From Bradyrhizobium sp. (GTDB lineage Bacteria; Pseudomonadota; Alphaproteobacteria; Rhizobiales; Xanthobacteraceae), in the NCBI GenBank assembly GCA_028290305.1, contig JAQGKC010000284.1, positions 1-47,693 on the forward strand: 47,693 nt of DNA. The letters run 5' to 3'. A model generated the notes under the pieces. The model made no database searches. It saw nothing but the letters and a program-made list of their open reading frames with translations, and was not told where the DNA came from. Within the stretch, counting starts at the first letter, position 1, and each line of letters opens with the position of its first letter. Shown here piece after piece: positions 27,475 through 36,839 of this stretch. The position numbers and the translations under genes were made by a program.

Positions 27475-27729
27475 TCAGCCCTTAGGTACCCCGGGTCCGC
27501 CAGGTACCCCGGTCTGCAGCGCCAGTGCGTGAAGCACGCCGCCCATCTGGCCCTGCAGCGATTTGTAAACGATCTGGTGCTGCTGGACGCGGGATTTGCC
27601 GCGGAACGACTCCGAAATCACGGTCGCCGCATAGTGGTCGCCGTCGCCGGCCAGATCGCGGATCGTCACCTCGGCGTCGGGTATAGCTGCCTTGATCATC
27701 GATTCGATATCGCGGGCGTCCATCGGCAT
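27475..27729 (-). CDS. bolA: BolA/IbaG family iron-sulfur regulator
   Basis: An 84-residue BolA-fold protein: DIESMIKAAIPDAEVTIRD, then the FRGKSRVQQHQIVYKSL core with the conserved His that can coordinate the shared [2Fe-2S] cluster with a monothiol glutaredoxin, and the C-terminal MGGVLHALALQTG. It is the short form of the family. GGGAG lies 9 bp before the first ATG (27729); a second ATG is two codons in. It is followed 15 bp later by ltrA. In many alphaproteobacteria bolA is next to grxD; here they are separated. Confidence 0.93.
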   Translation of the reverse strand: MPMDARDIESMIKAAIPDAEVTIRDLAGDGDHYAATVISESFRGKSRVQQHQIVYKSLQGQMGGVLHALALQTGVPGGPGVPKG

Positions 27730-27819
27730 CCCAAATTTCTCCCATTCGGCAGTTCGAATCGCAACCCGCTATCGCTGCGGCAGCGCCAGAACCTGACCAA
27801 AACCTGACTTGGACACCCT

Positions 27820-27888
27820 AGCGCATGATCGGCCAAAAGTGTGAGCGGTTTGGCGATCAGATCAAGTGCAATTATGCTATTCTAGAGC
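27820..27888. repeat. Degenerate Rhizobiales-type intergenic element
   Basis: GCGCATGATCGGCCAAAAGTG followed by GAGCGGTTTGGCGATCAGATCAAGTGC resembles the widespread element with GCATGATC..AAAAGTGT..GCGGTTTT..GATCATGC. It is a single diverged copy here, recognised from memory rather than by internal repetition. Confidence 0.4.
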
Positions 27889-27893
27889 GCAAT

Positions 27894-27922
27894 CCCGGGA
27901 CAAACGAGACGTTTGTCCCGGG
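27894..27922. repeat. Perfect 13-bp inverted repeat
   Basis: CCCGGGACAAACG, loop AGA, CGTTTGTCCCGGG. There is no T-run on either side. It lies in the 327-bp gap between bolA and the DUF427 gene, in which I see no gene. Confidence 0.8.
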
Positions 27923-28056
27923 GGTCCGGCGAGCCACTTTTGCTGGTCGCACTCTGGATGTCACGCTCTGCCGTACTATATTCCCGATCCGATCATTGCA
28001 AAGCCGCTGGATCGTACCGCACGATCACAACGGGCTGACCAAAGAGGCTGACGACC

Positions 28057-28416
28057 ATGAAACTCCCCGGCCCCGACCATCCCATCACCATTACGGCGAA
28101 CCCGAAGCGTGTCCGTGTTACCGTCGGCGGTGTCGTGATTGCCGATACCACCCATGCCCTGACGCTAAAGGAAGCGAGCTACCCGGCGGTGCAATATGTC
28201 CCACGCCAGGACGCCAATATGGCGCTATTGGCCCGCACCGACCGGACCACCCACTGTCCGTATAAGGGGGATGCGAATTATTTCAGTGTCGTAGCCGACG
28301 GCAAGACACTCGAAAATTCGATCTGGACCTATGAGACGCCGTTCCCGGCGATGGCGGAAATCTCCAGCCATCTGGCGTTCTACCCCGACAAGGTCAAGAT
28401 CGAAGAAGTGGCCTGA
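28057..28416 (+). CDS. DUF427 domain protein
   Basis: A 119-residue protein matching DUF427: PITITANPKRVRVTVGGVVI, the SYPAVQYVPRQD strand and TTHCPYKGDANYFSV with the conserved Cys-Pro-Tyr-Lys-Gly, then AFYPDKVKI at the end. The domain forms a small beta barrel, occurs singly or in pairs, and has no established activity. The ATG at 28057 follows GAGGCTGACGACC. A family B repeat begins 26 bp after the stop. Confidence 0.9.
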   Translation: MKLPGPDHPITITANPKRVRVTVGGVVIADTTHALTLKEASYPAVQYVPRQDANMALLARTDRTTHCPYKGDANYFSVVADGKTLENSIWTYETPFPAMAEISSHLAFYPDKVKIEEVA

Positions 28417-28441
28417 GGGCGGAGCAATCGGGATTTTAAGG

Positions 28442-28522
28442 CGTCATTGCGAGGAGCGCAGCGACGAAGCAATCCAGCCTTCCTTTGTGGCGCCGGATTG
28501 CTTCGCTTTGCTCGCAATGACG
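28442..28522. repeat. Palindromic intergenic repeat, family B copy 1
   Basis: CGTCATTGCGAGGAGCGCAG with GAAGCAATCCAG at the left and GGATTGCTTCG plus CTCGCAATGACG at the right, forming a long inverted repeat. It matches the copy at 30215-30295 in opposite orientation. Confidence 0.88.
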
Positions 28523-28537
28523 GAGGGACTAGGTACC

Positions 28538-28711
28538 CTATACCCTGAAGATCGTGAGGCCGAGGATCAGCAGGATCAGGAAGATCACGACGAAGACGTA
28601 AAACAGGAATCGGGCGACGTCGGCTGACGCGGCCGATATGCCGGTGAAACCAAGGATGCCGGCGACAATCGACACCAGGAAGAAGATCAGCGCCCATTTC
28701 AGAATTGTCAT
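28538..28711 (-). CDS. DUF1328 small membrane protein
   Basis: A 57-residue protein read directly from the minus strand: [20 protein letters not shown], then [20 protein letters not shown], then [17 protein letters not shown]. This is the DUF1328 (YtjA) pattern: two membrane helices with a short [11 protein letters not shown] loop. GGAGGAAC lies 5 bp before the ATG. DUF1328 genes are often stress-induced small membrane proteins with no known activity. It lies alone between the DUF427 and acyltransferase genes. Confidence 0.93.
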   Translation of the reverse strand: MTILKWALIFFLVSIVAGILGFTGISAASADVARFLFYVFVVIFLILLILGLTIFRV

Positions 28712-29008
28712 TGCCCGTTCCTCCAGCCTTCGCGCCGCGGCATCGGCGGCGCGATCGAAATCGCTGATCTAACTTCGAGCAATGGAACTGGTTCCACAGC
28801 GGCGGGATGGGGATCGCCGACCGTACGTTACCGAACATATCAAAACTATCGGCCCGTCTTGGCCGGGAAGCTCGGATGGACCGGAGCGTTGCCCGGCGTT
28901 ACGGAAGCCCCGGGGTCGCATTGGCGTTTCGTTCCGTGATAATTGGGCCTTGCTGAATCGGGTTCCCGGTTGCAACATCTGCAACCGACCACCCCGCCGG
29001 GGGCGCGC

Positions 29009-30193
29009 ATGACATCGATTTCCGACACGGTGACGTCCCTACAGACAAGGGCAACGCCAAAAGCCACCACACGCAACCTCGCGCTCGATCGCGCCCGCAC
29101 CTTCCTGACCCTTGTGGTGGTCATCCACCATGCCGTCATTCCCTACACTTACTTCGGTCATACCGATCCGAAGTCGTGGATCGGCTTTGACGTCGTCGTT
29201 CTCGCCACCGACAGCTTCTTCATGGCGATGTTCTTTTTTCTCTCCGGATTGTTCGTATGGCCGAGCCTTGCTCATAAGGCGCCGCTGACTTTTATTCGCG
29301 ATCGCCTGCTCCGGCTCGGACTGCCCTTCGCGATAGCGGCATTCACAATCATACCGATCGCGTATTACGCCATCGCGCTGCGGCAATCGCCCGATAATGG
29401 CTTCGCGGCATTTTGGTGGAAGACGATCACCGTCGGCCCCTGGCCAAGCGGCCCGATATGGTTCGTCTGGGTGTTGCTGGCTTTCGATCTCTCGGCCTGC
29501 GTGCTGTATCGGCTCTCACCCAGGCTCGTCGATCCGGTCAATCGCCTGTCGCTGCGCGGCTACGACCGGCCGGCCGAATTCTTCCTGTTTCTCCTAGCGG
29601 TCACCGCCGTCGTCTATGTGCCGGCGCGGCTCTACTTCGGACCGAGCCGGTGGTTCGAGTTCGGACCGTTCGACGTTCAGGCCAGCCGTGTGCTGTTGTA
29701 TGCGGCCTACTTCTTCATCGGAGCCGGTGTCGGCGCGGCGAACTTCGATCGCGGGTTTCTGAGCGCGGACGGACGGTTGGCGAAAAGCAACTGGGGCTGG
29801 GTGATCGCGACACTTGTTCCGTATTGCCTGTTGTGGGTGCTGATCTACATCAAGCGTCAAATATTGGGGAATCCGCCAGTGTTGCCGCATTGGTACGAGG
29901 CGATCTACGGCCTTCTCTTCGTCGCCTTCAGCGCAGCCATCTTGTTCGCGATCCTGGCGTTTTTCCTGAGGTTCAAACGATCGGGCTGGAGCATCCTCGA
30001 TCCGATGCAGGGTGATGCCTACGGCATCTTTCTGGTGCACTACCCGATCGTGCTCTGGCTGCAATACTGGCTGTTCGATTTCGACGTGCCCGCGATCGTC
30101 AAGGCCTCAATCGCGTTCGTGCTTACCGTCGCATTGAGCTGGGCTGTAACTGCAGCTTTGCGGAAAATTCCGGGCGCGACGCGCGTGCTGTGA
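29009..30193 (+). CDS. Acyltransferase-3 family membrane protein
   Basis: A 394-residue protein with about ten hydrophobic segments. The first carries the family signature RNLALDRARTFLTLVVVIHH with the catalytic-type His, followed by FFFLSGLFVW and the closing GIFLVHYPIVLWLQY. Acyltransferase-3 proteins O-acetylate or O-succinylate sugars in polysaccharides, glucans or lipids at the inner membrane. ATG 29009 is preferred because the upstream frame (from 28943) is unlike the family. The target is unknown, as no glycan genes are adjacent. A family B repeat follows. Confidence 0.88.
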   Translation: MTSISDTVTSLQTRATPKATTRNLALDRARTFLTLVVVIHHAVIPYTYFGHTDPKSWIGFDVVVLATDSFFMAMFFFLSGLFVWPSLAHKAPLTFIRDRLLRLGLPFAIAAFTIIPIAYYAIALRQSPDNGFAAFWWKTITVGPWPSGPIWFVWVLLAFDLSACVLYRLSPRLVDPVNRLSLRGYDRPAEFFLFLLAVTAVVYVPARLYFGPSRWFEFGPFDVQASRVLLYAAYFFIGAGVGAANFDRGFLSADGRLAKSNWGWVIATLVPYCLLWVLIYIKRQILGNPPVLPHWYEAIYGLLFVAFSAAILFAILAFFLRFKRSGWSILDPMQGDAYGIFLVHYPIVLWLQYWLFDFDVPAIVKASIAFVLTVALSWAVTAALRKIPGATRVL

Positions 30194-30214
30194 AGGCGAC
30201 AGCTAGCTCAACAT

Positions 30215-30295
30215 CGTCATTGCGAGCGCCAGCGAAGCAATCCATAGCTGCAAGAAAGACTGGATTGCTTCGTCGCTGCGCTCCTCGCAATGACG
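30215..30295. repeat. Palindromic intergenic repeat, family B copy 2
   Basis: CGTCATTGCGAGCGCCAGCG with GAAGCAATCCAT at the left and TGGATTGCTTCGTCGCTGCG with CTCCTCGCAATGACG at the right. The right half is the reverse complement of the left half of copy 1. It lies between the acyltransferase and purL stops. Confidence 0.88.
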
Positions 30296-30309
30296 GTGAA
30301 ACGGCGAGG

Positions 30310-32517
30310 CTAGGAAGCCTTGGCGTTCATGTAAGCCGGAAACCAACTCTCGAAGCCGGACCTGAGCGACGCAACCGAAATCGGCGCTTCGCCCGATATG
30401 GCGATCGCGTCCCCGCCGGTAGTGCCGATCCGCGCGCAGGGTACGCCGGCGCCTTTCATCTTGGCCAGCACCAACCCCGCCTGGTCCTCGGGCACCGTGA
30501 CGATGTAACGCGCCTGATCTTCACCGAACCAATACGCGTGCGGGACGATCGATTCGGGCGCCGGCAGTAACAGGGCGCCGATGCCGCCTGACATCGCCAT
30601 TTCCGCCAGCGCAATCAGAAGCCCGCCATCGGAAATATCATGCGCTGATGTCGCGGTGCCCGCATGGATCATGCCGCGCACCACGCAGCCGTTGCGTTTT
30701 TCGGCCGCGAGATCGACCGGCGGTGGTGCGCCCTCTTCTCGGCCGCAGATGTCGCGCAGGTACACCGACTGGCCGAGCCAGCCATGGGTATCGCCGATCA
30801 GCAGGATCGCCTCGCCCTCGGCCTTGAACGCCAGCGTTGCCGATTTGGTGAAATCATCAAGCAGCCCGACGCCGCCGATCGAAGGCGTCGGCAGGATGCC
30901 GCGGCCGTTAGTCTCGTTGTAGAGCGAGACGTTGCCAGACACGACGGGGAAGTCGAGCACGCGGCAGGCTTCCGAAATGCCCTTCAGGCAGCCGACGAAC
31001 TGGCCCATGATTTCCGGCCGCTCCGGATTGCCGAAATTGAGATTGTCGGTGATCGCCAACGGCCGCCCGCCGACGGCGGTGATATTGCGCCAGGCTTCGG
31101 CCACCGCCTGCATGCCGCCCTGATAAGGATCGGCCTCGCAATAACGCGGCGTCACATCCACCGTCAGCGCCAATCCTTTCGGCCCATCCTGCACCCGCAC
31201 CACCGCGGCGTCGCCGCCGGGGCGTTGCACCGTGTTGCCCAGAATGACGTGATCGTATTGCTCCCACACCCAGCGCTTCGAGCACAGCTCGGGCGTCGCA
31301 ATCAGCTTTTCCAGCGCGGGCATAATGCCGATCGGCGGCTTCACGTCGCGCGCATGGATCACCGGCAGCAGCGGCGATTCCACATGCGGGCGATCGTACA
31401 GCGGCGCTTCGTCGCCCAATTCCTTGATCGGCAGATCGGCCATGACATCGCCGCCATGCTTCACCACGAAGCGCTTGCTCGGCGTGGTGTAGCCGACCAC
31501 GGCGAAATCCAGTCCCCATTTGCGGAAGATCGCTTCGGCTTCTTTTTCCTTCTCGGGCTTGAGCACCATGAGCATGCGCTCCTGGCTTTCCGAGAGCATC
31601 ATCTCGTAAGCGCTCATGCCGGTTTCGCGCGTGGGCACCGCATCGAGATCGAGATCGACGCCGAGATCGCCCTTGGCGCCCATCTCCACCGCCGAGCACG
31701 TCAAGCCCGCCGCGCCCATGTCCTGGATCGCGATCACGCAATCGGCTTCCATGATCTCGAGGCAGGCTTCCAGCAACAGCTTCTCCGCGAAGGGATCGCC
31801 GACCTGCACGGTGGGGCGCTTCTCGGCGGAGTCGTCGTCGAACTCGGCCGACGCCATCGAGGCGCCGTGAATGCCGTCGCGGCCGGTCTTGGAGCCGAGA
31901 TAGACGATCGGCATGTTCACGCCGGACGCCGCCGCGTAGAAAATCTTGTTCGTTTCGGCGAGGCCGACCGCCATCGCGTTGACGAGAATATTGCCGTCAT
32001 AGCGGGTGTGGAAACGCACCTGTCCGCCGACGGTCGGTACCCCAAACGAATTGCCATAGCCGCCGACACCGGCGACGACGCCCGAGACCAGATGGCGGGT
32101 TTTGGGATGCTCCGGCGCCCCAAAACTCAGTGCATTGAGGCACGCAATGGGGCGTGCGCCCATGGTGAAGACGTCGCGCAGGATGCCGCCGACACCGGTG
32201 GTCGCGCCCTGGTACGGTTCGATGTAGCTCGGATGGTTGTGGCTCTCCATCTTGAAGACCACCGCCTGGCCGTCGCCGATATCGATGACGCCGGCGTTCT
32301 CGCCCGGCCCCTGAATTACCCACGGCGCCTTGGTCGGCAACCCGCGCAGATGCAGCCGCGACGACTTGTACGAGCAGTGCTCGTTCCACATCGCCGAGAA
32401 AATCCCAAGTTCGGTGAAACTCGGCACCCGCCCGATCAGCTTGAGAATCCGCTCATACTCGTCCGGCTTCAGGCCGTGGCTGGCGACGAGTTCTGGGGTG
32501 ATTTGCGGCTGGTTCAT
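30310..32517 (-). CDS. purL: Phosphoribosylformylglycinamidine synthase subunit PurL (small type)
   Basis: A 735-residue FGAM synthase subunit of the three-part type that works with PurQ (glutaminase) and PurS. Motifs: [12 protein letters not shown] near the N-terminus, the FGAR/ATP site [16 protein letters not shown] followed by [20 protein letters not shown] and the second-half [14 protein letters not shown]. It acts in the fourth step of purine synthesis. I used ATG 32517; the open frame continues to 32604 but those residues are unlike PurL. A thioesterase gene and two binding-protein genes separate it from purQ. Confidence 0.97.
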   Translation of the reverse strand: MNQPQITPELVASHGLKPDEYERILKLIGRVPSFTELGIFSAMWNEHCSYKSSRLHLRGLPTKAPWVIQGPGENAGVIDIGDGQAVVFKMESHNHPSYIEPYQGATTGVGGILRDVFTMGARPIACLNALSFGAPEHPKTRHLVSGVVAGVGGYGNSFGVPTVGGQVRFHTRYDGNILVNAMAVGLAETNKIFYAAASGVNMPIVYLGSKTGRDGIHGASMASAEFDDDSAEKRPTVQVGDPFAEKLLLEACLEIMEADCVIAIQDMGAAGLTCSAVEMGAKGDLGVDLDLDAVPTRETGMSAYEMMLSESQERMLMVLKPEKEKEAEAIFRKWGLDFAVVGYTTPSKRFVVKHGGDVMADLPIKELGDEAPLYDRPHVESPLLPVIHARDVKPPIGIMPALEKLIATPELCSKRWVWEQYDHVILGNTVQRPGGDAAVVRVQDGPKGLALTVDVTPRYCEADPYQGGMQAVAEAWRNITAVGGRPLAITDNLNFGNPERPEIMGQFVGCLKGISEACRVLDFPVVSGNVSLYNETNGRGILPTPSIGGVGLLDDFTKSATLAFKAEGEAILLIGDTHGWLGQSVYLRDICGREEGAPPPVDLAAEKRNGCVVRGMIHAGTATSAHDISDGGLLIALAEMAMSGGIGALLLPAPESIVPHAYWFGEDQARYIVTVPEDQAGLVLAKMKGAGVPCARIGTTGGDAIAISGEAPISVASLRSGFESWFPAYMNAKAS

Positions 32518-32696
32518 GAGGCTTCTTGCACCATTGAAGTCCCTTATTAGGGAGATCGGAAGGGGTGGAAAAGGCCTTTTATGGCGCAATTTCCGGCTGT
32601 CCATAGCTTTGCGGAGGCAAGACGCAACATGAAGGTTTGCACATCGCGAATGGATCGGATTTAAGGACTGAAACCCTCAATGGAAGGCCCGATCGC

Positions 32697-33188
32697 GTGG
32701 ACGACCTGACCAAAAACGCCTATCGCAACCGTCCCGACCTGCACGTCGAAATCTCGGGCGAATTCGCGGGCTGGCGGACCTGGAGCCGCGACAGCTTCGA
32801 ATCGCAGAATGGCCCATTCTGGCACCGGATGGACGACGATGGACGCGTGCGCTGCGCCTTCCGGGTCGAGAAGAAGCATCTCAACGGCATGGGCAATGTC
32901 CATGGCGGCTGCTTCATGACGTTCGCGGACTATTGCCTGTTCGCCATCGCCTCGCCCGTGCTTGAGGGCCCCGGGGTGACGGTGTCGTTTGCCAGCGAAT
33001 TTCTCGACGCCGCGCGCGAAGGCGAATTGATCGAGTGCGACGGCGAGATCATGCGCGCCGGTGGCTCGCTGATCTTCCTGCGCGGTCTCTTGAAATCCGG
33101 TGAGCGCTCGCTGTTCACCTTTTCCGGCACCATCAAGCGGGTGAAGCGGAAAGCGCCGGCGGTCGCGAGCAACGAAACTAGAGTTTGA
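32697..33188 (+). CDS. PaaI-type hotdog thioesterase
   Basis: A 163-residue hotdog-fold protein. The signature NGMGNVHGGCFMTFADYCLF (Asn/His-Gly-Gly with an acidic Asp in the helix) identifies the PaaI/4HBT group, which hydrolyses acyl-CoA thioesters in the cytosol. I chose GTG 32697 with GGAAGG 9 bp upstream; the TTG at 32637 would add 20 residues. It is divergent from purL and followed by a family C repeat. The acyl group is not predictable. Confidence 0.85.
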   Translation: MDDLTKNAYRNRPDLHVEISGEFAGWRTWSRDSFESQNGPFWHRMDDDGRVRCAFRVEKKHLNGMGNVHGGCFMTFADYCLFAIASPVLEGPGVTVSFASEFLDAAREGELIECDGEIMRAGGSLIFLRGLLKSGERSLFTFSGTIKRVKRKAPAVASNETRV

Positions 33189-33237
33189 TCGCCCGAATTG
33201 GAGCGTTTGCTTCGACATCGGGTCGGTGGAAGCGCGC

Positions 33238-33365
33238 TCCCTCTCCCATGGGGAGAGGGCTCGGGGGTACGGTCTATCGTTAGGCTGTAATCCCTCACCC
33301 GGATCGCACAGGCGATGCTGCGCATCGCCTGTCCAATCCGACCTCTCCCAACGGGAGAGGTGAAG
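33238..33365. repeat. Palindromic intergenic repeat, family C copy 1
   Basis: TCCCTCTCCCATGGGGAGAG at the left, the inner block TCCCTCACCCGGATCGCAC, a GGCGATGCTGCGCATCGCC hairpin, and ACCTCTCCCAACGGGAGAGG with TGAAG at the right. It shares the CCTCACCCGGATCGC and AATCCGACCTCTCCC blocks with 41786-41948. Confidence 0.85.
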
Positions 33366-33370
33366 GAAAC

Positions 33371-34975
33371 TTATTGCAAGCTGACCAAAGTCAGATCGAC
33401 GAACCACGACTGCGGCGAGACGAAGCCTTTGATTTTCGGACTCATCGCGCGCGGGTTGAGATCGTGGACAATGTAAAGCCAGGGCGGATTGTCGACGAGG
33501 CGCTCATGCGCTTTGCGATAGGCAGCCGAGATTTCCTTGGGATCGGTGGAATCCCCAATCGTCTTGAGGGCGGCGTCGAATTCTTCGTCCTTCCACTGCT
33601 CGAAATTGAAGCCGTTCGGCGAAAAATTGGCGGATGAGAAATAGCGCGCCATGACGCCGGGATCGGATGATGGCGAACTGATATTGAGCGCCATGGCCCC
33701 TTGCAGGTTCGGGCTGTCGGGCGTGGCGCGGGCGGCCGTCAAAAGAACCTGCCATTCAATCACGTCGAATTCCACATTGACGCCGCAGGCCTCTTTCAGA
33801 TTTTGCTGCAGGAATTCGTTCATCGGCAAAGGCAGCATCTGCCCCGAGCCGGAATTCGAGATCAACGCCTTGAACGACAGTGGCTTTGCCGGTGTATATC
33901 CGGCTTCAGCGAGCAACGCCTTGCCTTTGGCCGGATCGAATTTGTAGTGGTTGACCGGCGTTCCGAAATCGGGATCGCTGGTTTTGAGCCAGCCCACCGA
34001 GGGCTCCGCGGTCCCATTCAGCAACGACACCAGCCCCTCCCGGTCAACGCAATAGTTCAGGGCTTGGCGAACCCTGACGTCCTTGAAGGGGCTGATGGCC
34101 GCGCCGATGTTGTAAAACCAGGGCCAGACGTGGGGATAGGAGCCGGTGGTGATGGCGAAGCCGGCCGATTTCAGCGAGGCTATGCCATCGGCTGGCGGCA
34201 CCTCGATCCAGTCGACCTGACCGGAGCGCAAGGCGGCCAATCGCGAATTCGCATCCGGGATCGGCATCAATACGACATTGTCGACTTTCGCCATCCTGGT
34301 GGCGTCCCAATACTTGTCCCAGCGGGCAAGATCCGCCTCCTGCCGCGGCACGATCCTGGTGATCCGGAACGGCCCGGTGCCCGCCGCCGGCAAGGTCGCG
34401 ACCTTGGCCCAATCCCGGCCAGCCTTTTCGAACGAGGCCGGCGAGGTGAACAGCAGATACACCGCCATATAGGGGAAATAGGATGCCGGCTTGGTCGTGG
34501 TGATCGCAACGGTATCGTCATCGATCTTCTTGTAGGAACCCATCAGGGGAACGCGCGCCCGCGACATCGCCGAACTCGGCGGCTCGAATTGCGGGCTGCC
34601 GTTGTTGAAATAGCGGTCAAGGTTCCAGATCACGGCGTCGGCGTTGAAATCCGTGCCGTCATGGAATTTGACGCCGTGGCGCAGATGGAAAATCCAGGTC
34701 TTGGTGTCCGCCGGATCCTGCTCCCATTTCTCCGCGAGTCCTGGGCGCAAGCCCGCCAATTGGTCGGTTCTGGTCAAATCCCACAGCACCAACCCTTCAA
34801 AAATCGGGTAGCCGAGAAAGCGCATTCCTTCGAAGCCGTTATTGGGCAACCCGGTTGCGGTGGGGATATCGGCCGCTGTCATGGCGATACGCAGCGTGGT
34901 TTCGGCCGCCGCCGGTTTGGGCCCCAACAACACGGCTGCGAGCGCAAGACTGTAAAAAGCGTTACGAATGAGCAT
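33371..34975 (-). CDS. Family 5 (peptide/nickel-type) ABC substrate-binding protein
   Basis: A 534-residue periplasmic protein with signal peptide MLIRNAFYSLALAAVLLGPK ending PAAA. SBP_bac_5 landmarks: ADSLTRTDQLAGLRPGLAE-like entry (WDLTRTDQLAGLRPGLAEKW), WIFHLRHGVKFHDGTDFNAD and the C-terminal YIVHDLNPRAMSPKIKGF. Such proteins bind oligopeptides, opines or other solutes for Dpp/Opp-type importers. No permease or ATPase gene is adjacent, so it is an orphan receptor here. ATG 34975 follows GGGAG at 6 bp. It trails the Bug-type gene by 91 bp on the same strand. Confidence 0.92.
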   Translation of the reverse strand: MLIRNAFYSLALAAVLLGPKPAAAETTLRIAMTAADIPTATGLPNNGFEGMRFLGYPIFEGLVLWDLTRTDQLAGLRPGLAEKWEQDPADTKTWIFHLRHGVKFHDGTDFNADAVIWNLDRYFNNGSPQFEPPSSAMSRARVPLMGSYKKIDDDTVAITTTKPASYFPYMAVYLLFTSPASFEKAGRDWAKVATLPAAGTGPFRITRIVPRQEADLARWDKYWDATRMAKVDNVVLMPIPDANSRLAALRSGQVDWIEVPPADGIASLKSAGFAITTGSYPHVWPWFYNIGAAISPFKDVRVRQALNYCVDREGLVSLLNGTAEPSVGWLKTSDPDFGTPVNHYKFDPAKGKALLAEAGYTPAKPLSFKALISNSGSGQMLPLPMNEFLQQNLKEACGVNVEFDVIEWQVLLTAARATPDSPNLQGAMALNISSPSSDPGVMARYFSSANFSPNGFNFEQWKDEEFDAALKTIGDSTDPKEISAAYRKAHERLVDNPPWLYIVHDLNPRAMSPKIKGFVSPQSWFVDLTLVSLQ

Positions 34976-35066
34976 GATATCTCCCGACAATCCGCGTTCA
35001 GCGAATGGCAATGCGGGAGCAAGTTTCAGGCCAGCTGAACGGGGAGAGTTCCCAGCAAGATGTCGC

Positions 35067-36029
35067 TTATTTCTCTTGCAACAGCCTGTGATATTTCTCG
35101 ACGTCGCGCGTCACCAATTGCTGGAGTACTTCCGGCGCATGCTCGTTGGCGTCAGGCGCGACTGTCGACAAATCGGCAAAGCGCTTTTTGACCGTGTCGC
35201 TTTCCACCGCGGTACGGGCCGCGGCGTTGAGCTTGGCGATAATTTCGGATGGCGTTCCCTTCGGCGCGAACAATCCGTTCCAACCCTGCGCCTCGAATTC
35301 GGGAAGGCCCGCTTCCGCGGAGGTCGGCAGATCCGGCAGCGTTGCCAGCCGCACCGTCGAGCCGACCACGAGCCCTTTTACTAGCTTGCCTTCGATCGAC
35401 TGCGAAACGGAGGCAGCCGCATCGCAGACGCCATCGATCTGCCCGCCGATCGCGTCCGTCAGCGCCGGCGCGGCGCCGCGATATCCGACCAGCGCCACGT
35501 CGATGCCTGCTGCCTGCACGAAGCTCTTGCAGATCAGGAAATTCGACGAGCCGACGCCGGCATGGCCGAGATTGACCTTGCCGGGATTGCTTTTGGCGTA
35601 GGCGATGAATTCCTGCAGGGTCTTGGCGGGAAAATCCTTGCGCAATGCGATGATGCCGAACGTCTTCGCCACCACCGCGATCGGGACAAACGAGTCCGGC
35701 GTGAACGGCAGGTTCGGATAGATCGTGTACGTCGCCGCGCTGGTGCCGGCATTGCCGATCGCGATGGTGTAGCCGTCAGGCTCCGCACGCGCGGCCCGCG
35801 CCAGTGCGGTCGAGCCGCCGGCGCCGGCGACATTCTCGATCACGATGGTCTGCCCGAGCGCTGCGCCCATCTGTTCGGCGACGGTGCGTGCGATCACGTC
35901 GGAGGTGCCGCCGGCCGCGAACGGCACGATCATGGTAATGGAATGTTTTGGAAAATCCTGCGCGTTGGCGGCGGTGACAAATGAAACCGCCGCAACGAGT
36001 GCGAGCAGTCGCGTCGTGAAAAGCTTCAC
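35067..36029 (-). CDS. Tripartite tricarboxylate transporter (Bug-type) binding protein
   Basis: A 320-residue exported receptor: signal peptide [20 protein letters not shown] with ANAQ cleavage, then [20 protein letters not shown], the [10 protein letters not shown] loop and [19 protein letters not shown], all typical of Bug proteins, which bind carboxylates and other small anions. No TctA/TctB membrane genes are near. The GTG start overlaps the purQ stop (GTGA), with GGAG 9 bp upstream, so it should be translated from the purine mRNA. Confidence 0.93.
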   Translation of the reverse strand: MKLFTTRLLALVAAVSFVTAANAQDFPKHSITMIVPFAAGGTSDVIARTVAEQMGAALGQTIVIENVAGAGGSTALARAARAEPDGYTIAIGNAGTSAATYTIYPNLPFTPDSFVPIAVVAKTFGIIALRKDFPAKTLQEFIAYAKSNPGKVNLGHAGVGSSNFLICKSFVQAAGIDVALVGYRGAAPALTDAIGGQIDGVCDAAASVSQSIEGKLVKGLVVGSTVRLATLPDLPTSAEAGLPEFEAQGWNGLFAPKGTPSEIIAKLNAAARTAVESDTVKKRFADLSTVAPDANEHAPEVLQQLVTRDVEKYHRLLQEK

Positions 36030-36727
36030 GCAGCGCGCTCCAGATGCGCGACGAGCCCTGCGAACAGGCCGCGGCCGTCGGTGCAGCCCATGATGTCTTC
36101 GACGTGGTTTTCCGGATGCGGCATCATGCCGAGCACGTTGCCTTTATCATTGACGATGCCCGCGATCGATTGCGCGGCGCCGTTGATATTGGAGCGCTCA
36201 TCGACCACGCCGTCGGCGGAACAATAGCGATAGAGCACCCGCCCCCCGCCTTCGAGCCGTTTGAGCGTGTCTTCGTCCGCCTCGTAATTGCCCTCGCCAT
36301 GCGCGATCGGCACCCGAATGATCTGCCCGGCATTGTAGCCGCGCGTGAACGGCGTGTCGGATCGTTCGACCCGCAGATGCACGTCTTGGCAGATGAATTT
36401 CAGCCGCGCGTTGCGCATGAGCACGCCGGGCAGAAGGCCGGACTCGCAGAGGATCTGGAAACCATTGCAGACCCCGAGCACGAGGCCGCCACCAGCAGCG
36501 AAATCGCGCACCGCGTCCATCACAGGCGAACGCGCGGCAATCGCCCCGCAGCGCAAATAATCGCCGTAGGAAAACCCGCCCGGCACCACCACGAGATCGG
36601 TACCCTTGGGCAGCGAGGTCTCGGCATGCCAGACCATCGCCGGTTCATGACCGGAGGCGAGCCGCAGCGCACGCGCCATGTCGCGCTCGCGATTGATTCC
36701 GGGAAAGACAAGGACCGCAGATTTCAT
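36026..36727 (-). CDS. purQ: Phosphoribosylformylglycinamidine synthase subunit PurQ
   Basis: A 233-residue class I glutamine amidotransferase supplying ammonia to PurL. The nucleophile is C87 (VLGVCNGFQ) and the His-Glu of the triad lie in [28 protein letters not shown] is the family's glutamine loop. It ends in a GTGA overlap with the Bug gene. The start ATG at 36727 lies 112 bp after an unknown proline-rich gene. Confidence 0.97.
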   Translation of the reverse strand: MKSAVLVFPGINRERDMARALRLASGHEPAMVWHAETSLPKGTDLVVVPGGFSYGDYLRCGAIAARSPVMDAVRDFAAGGGLVLGVCNGFQILCESGLLPGVLMRNARLKFICQDVHLRVERSDTPFTRGYNAGQIIRVPIAHGEGNYEADEDTLKRLEGGGRVLYRYCSADGVVDERSNINGAAQSIAGIVNDKGNVLGMMPHPENHVEDIMGCTDGRGLFAGLVAHLERAA

Positions 36728-36839
36728 GACACCGTCACCGATGGAATCGAAGGAAAATACCGATCTTTACAAGGCCTATCGAATTCGACCCCGCATTTCC
36801 AGAGCTAGCGCAGCTCACCATGAAGCGAACCCGAGTTGC

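Noticed and set aside
27820..28056. A structured RNA gene between bolA and DUF427
   Set aside because: The inverted repeat and diverged repeat explain the structure seen; no promoter or terminator pair could be recognised.
28782..29012. 76-codon plus-strand frame before the acyltransferase gene
   Set aside because: It overlaps the acyltransferase start by four bases but has no ribosome site or family pattern and is rich in Arg/Pro.
30664..32550. Long plus-strand open frame of about 628 codons opposite purL
   Set aside because: It is the antisense shadow of purL: His/Arg/Asp-rich with no family features, and purL itself is certain by motif.
33701..35038. 445-codon plus-strand frame opposite the family-5 binding protein
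   Set aside because: Antisense shadow in GC-rich DNA with no recognisable domain; the minus-strand gene has a signal peptide and SBP motifs.
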